5,639 nt of DNA from Rhodospirillaceae bacterium. Lineage in GTDB: Bacteria > Pseudomonadota > Alphaproteobacteria > Rhodospirillales > 2-02-FULL-58-16. A program made the translations under genes and the position numbers. The stretch lies in assembly GCA_030623425.1 (NCBI GenBank), contig JAUXMA010000131.1, forward strand, positions 1 through 5,639, given 5' to 3'. The notes beneath the pieces are model-generated. The model did not search any database and was not told the DNA's origin. It saw only the letters and a list, made by a program, of their open reading frames with translations. Of the stretch, positions 5,550 to 5,639 are shown in pieces; position 1 is the stretch's first letter; each line of letters opens with the position of its first letter.

Positions 5550-5639
5550 GCCCATGCACAAATAATGGCAATTTTGGACCATTCCAAATCGTTTTCAAAG
5601 AACTAGATCCACCACCATTCACAGCCAACGCCATCGGCC

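Larger units (their letters stand above)
5332..5639. other. 308-base region after moxR with no confident gene
   Basis: Besides the inverted repeat and the possible terminator, the last 100 bases or so are visibly AT-richer than the rest of the window. They include a short dyad TTTGGA/TCCAAA at 5573-5578 and 5583-5588. A plus-strand frame is open from 5363 to the right edge (in-frame ATG at 5363, GTG at 5402, ATG at 5405). Its second half reads plausibly as protein (CIFCPCTNNGNFGPFQIVFK), but its codons lack the GC-rich third positions of the neighbouring genes. Its first half is the inverted repeat. A minus-strand frame is also open from the edge to about 5474. Neither is called as a gene. 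Confidence 0.4.

Noticed and set aside
5328..5582. 84-codon minus-strand frame over the inverted repeat
   Set aside because: It is simply the inverted repeat translated (Pro/Arg/Gly-rich), overlaps the moxR stop, and has no domain.

Overview
The window is GC-rich bacterial chromosome, most likely from an alphaproteobacterium of the Rhodospirillales type. The best anchors are a Rieske protein and a cytochrome b that resemble, from memory, the Rhodospirillum bc1 complex. Supporting this are a small two-helix protein of the DUF6111 type and an alphaproteobacterial-style CCA-adding enzyme next to a CoA-type NUDIX hydrolase. No database search was possible.

Layout from left to right: (1) positions 1-1223, minus strand: the start of the bc1 operon, petA followed 10 bases later by petB, which runs off the left edge. 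(2) 1224-1426: a divergent control region with a TATA-like box usable on both strands, plus a hairpin and T-tract in the petA leader. (3) 1427-1909, plus strand: trmL, a SPOUT-fold tRNA wobble 2'-O-methyltransferase carrying an in-frame 15-base tandem duplication. (4) 1944-4157, minus strand: a tight three-gene operon read as NUDIX CoA pyrophosphatase, DUF6111-like membrane protein, cca. (5) 4158-4314: a second divergent control region containing the same TATAATGC string. (6) 4315-5331, plus strand: a complete MoxR-family AAA+ ATPase. (7) 5332-5639: no confident gene. It holds a large imperfect inverted repeat that folds as a long stem topped by two GC-rich hairpins, then a possible terminator, then a conspicuously AT-richer tail.

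Most of the window is ordinary housekeeping: respiration, tRNA maturation and modification, nucleotide clean-up, and a MoxR chaperone. trmL and cca both act on tRNA but lie in separate, convergent units. The part worth attention is the block after moxR. There the expected partner gene (DUF58/von Willebrand type) is absent and a structured element sits directly against the moxR stop codon. Its outer stem is continuous only if read as plus-strand RNA, because its imperfections are all G-U wobbles in that sense. This could be a repeated mobile or palindromic element, a structured RNA or 3' UTR, or both.
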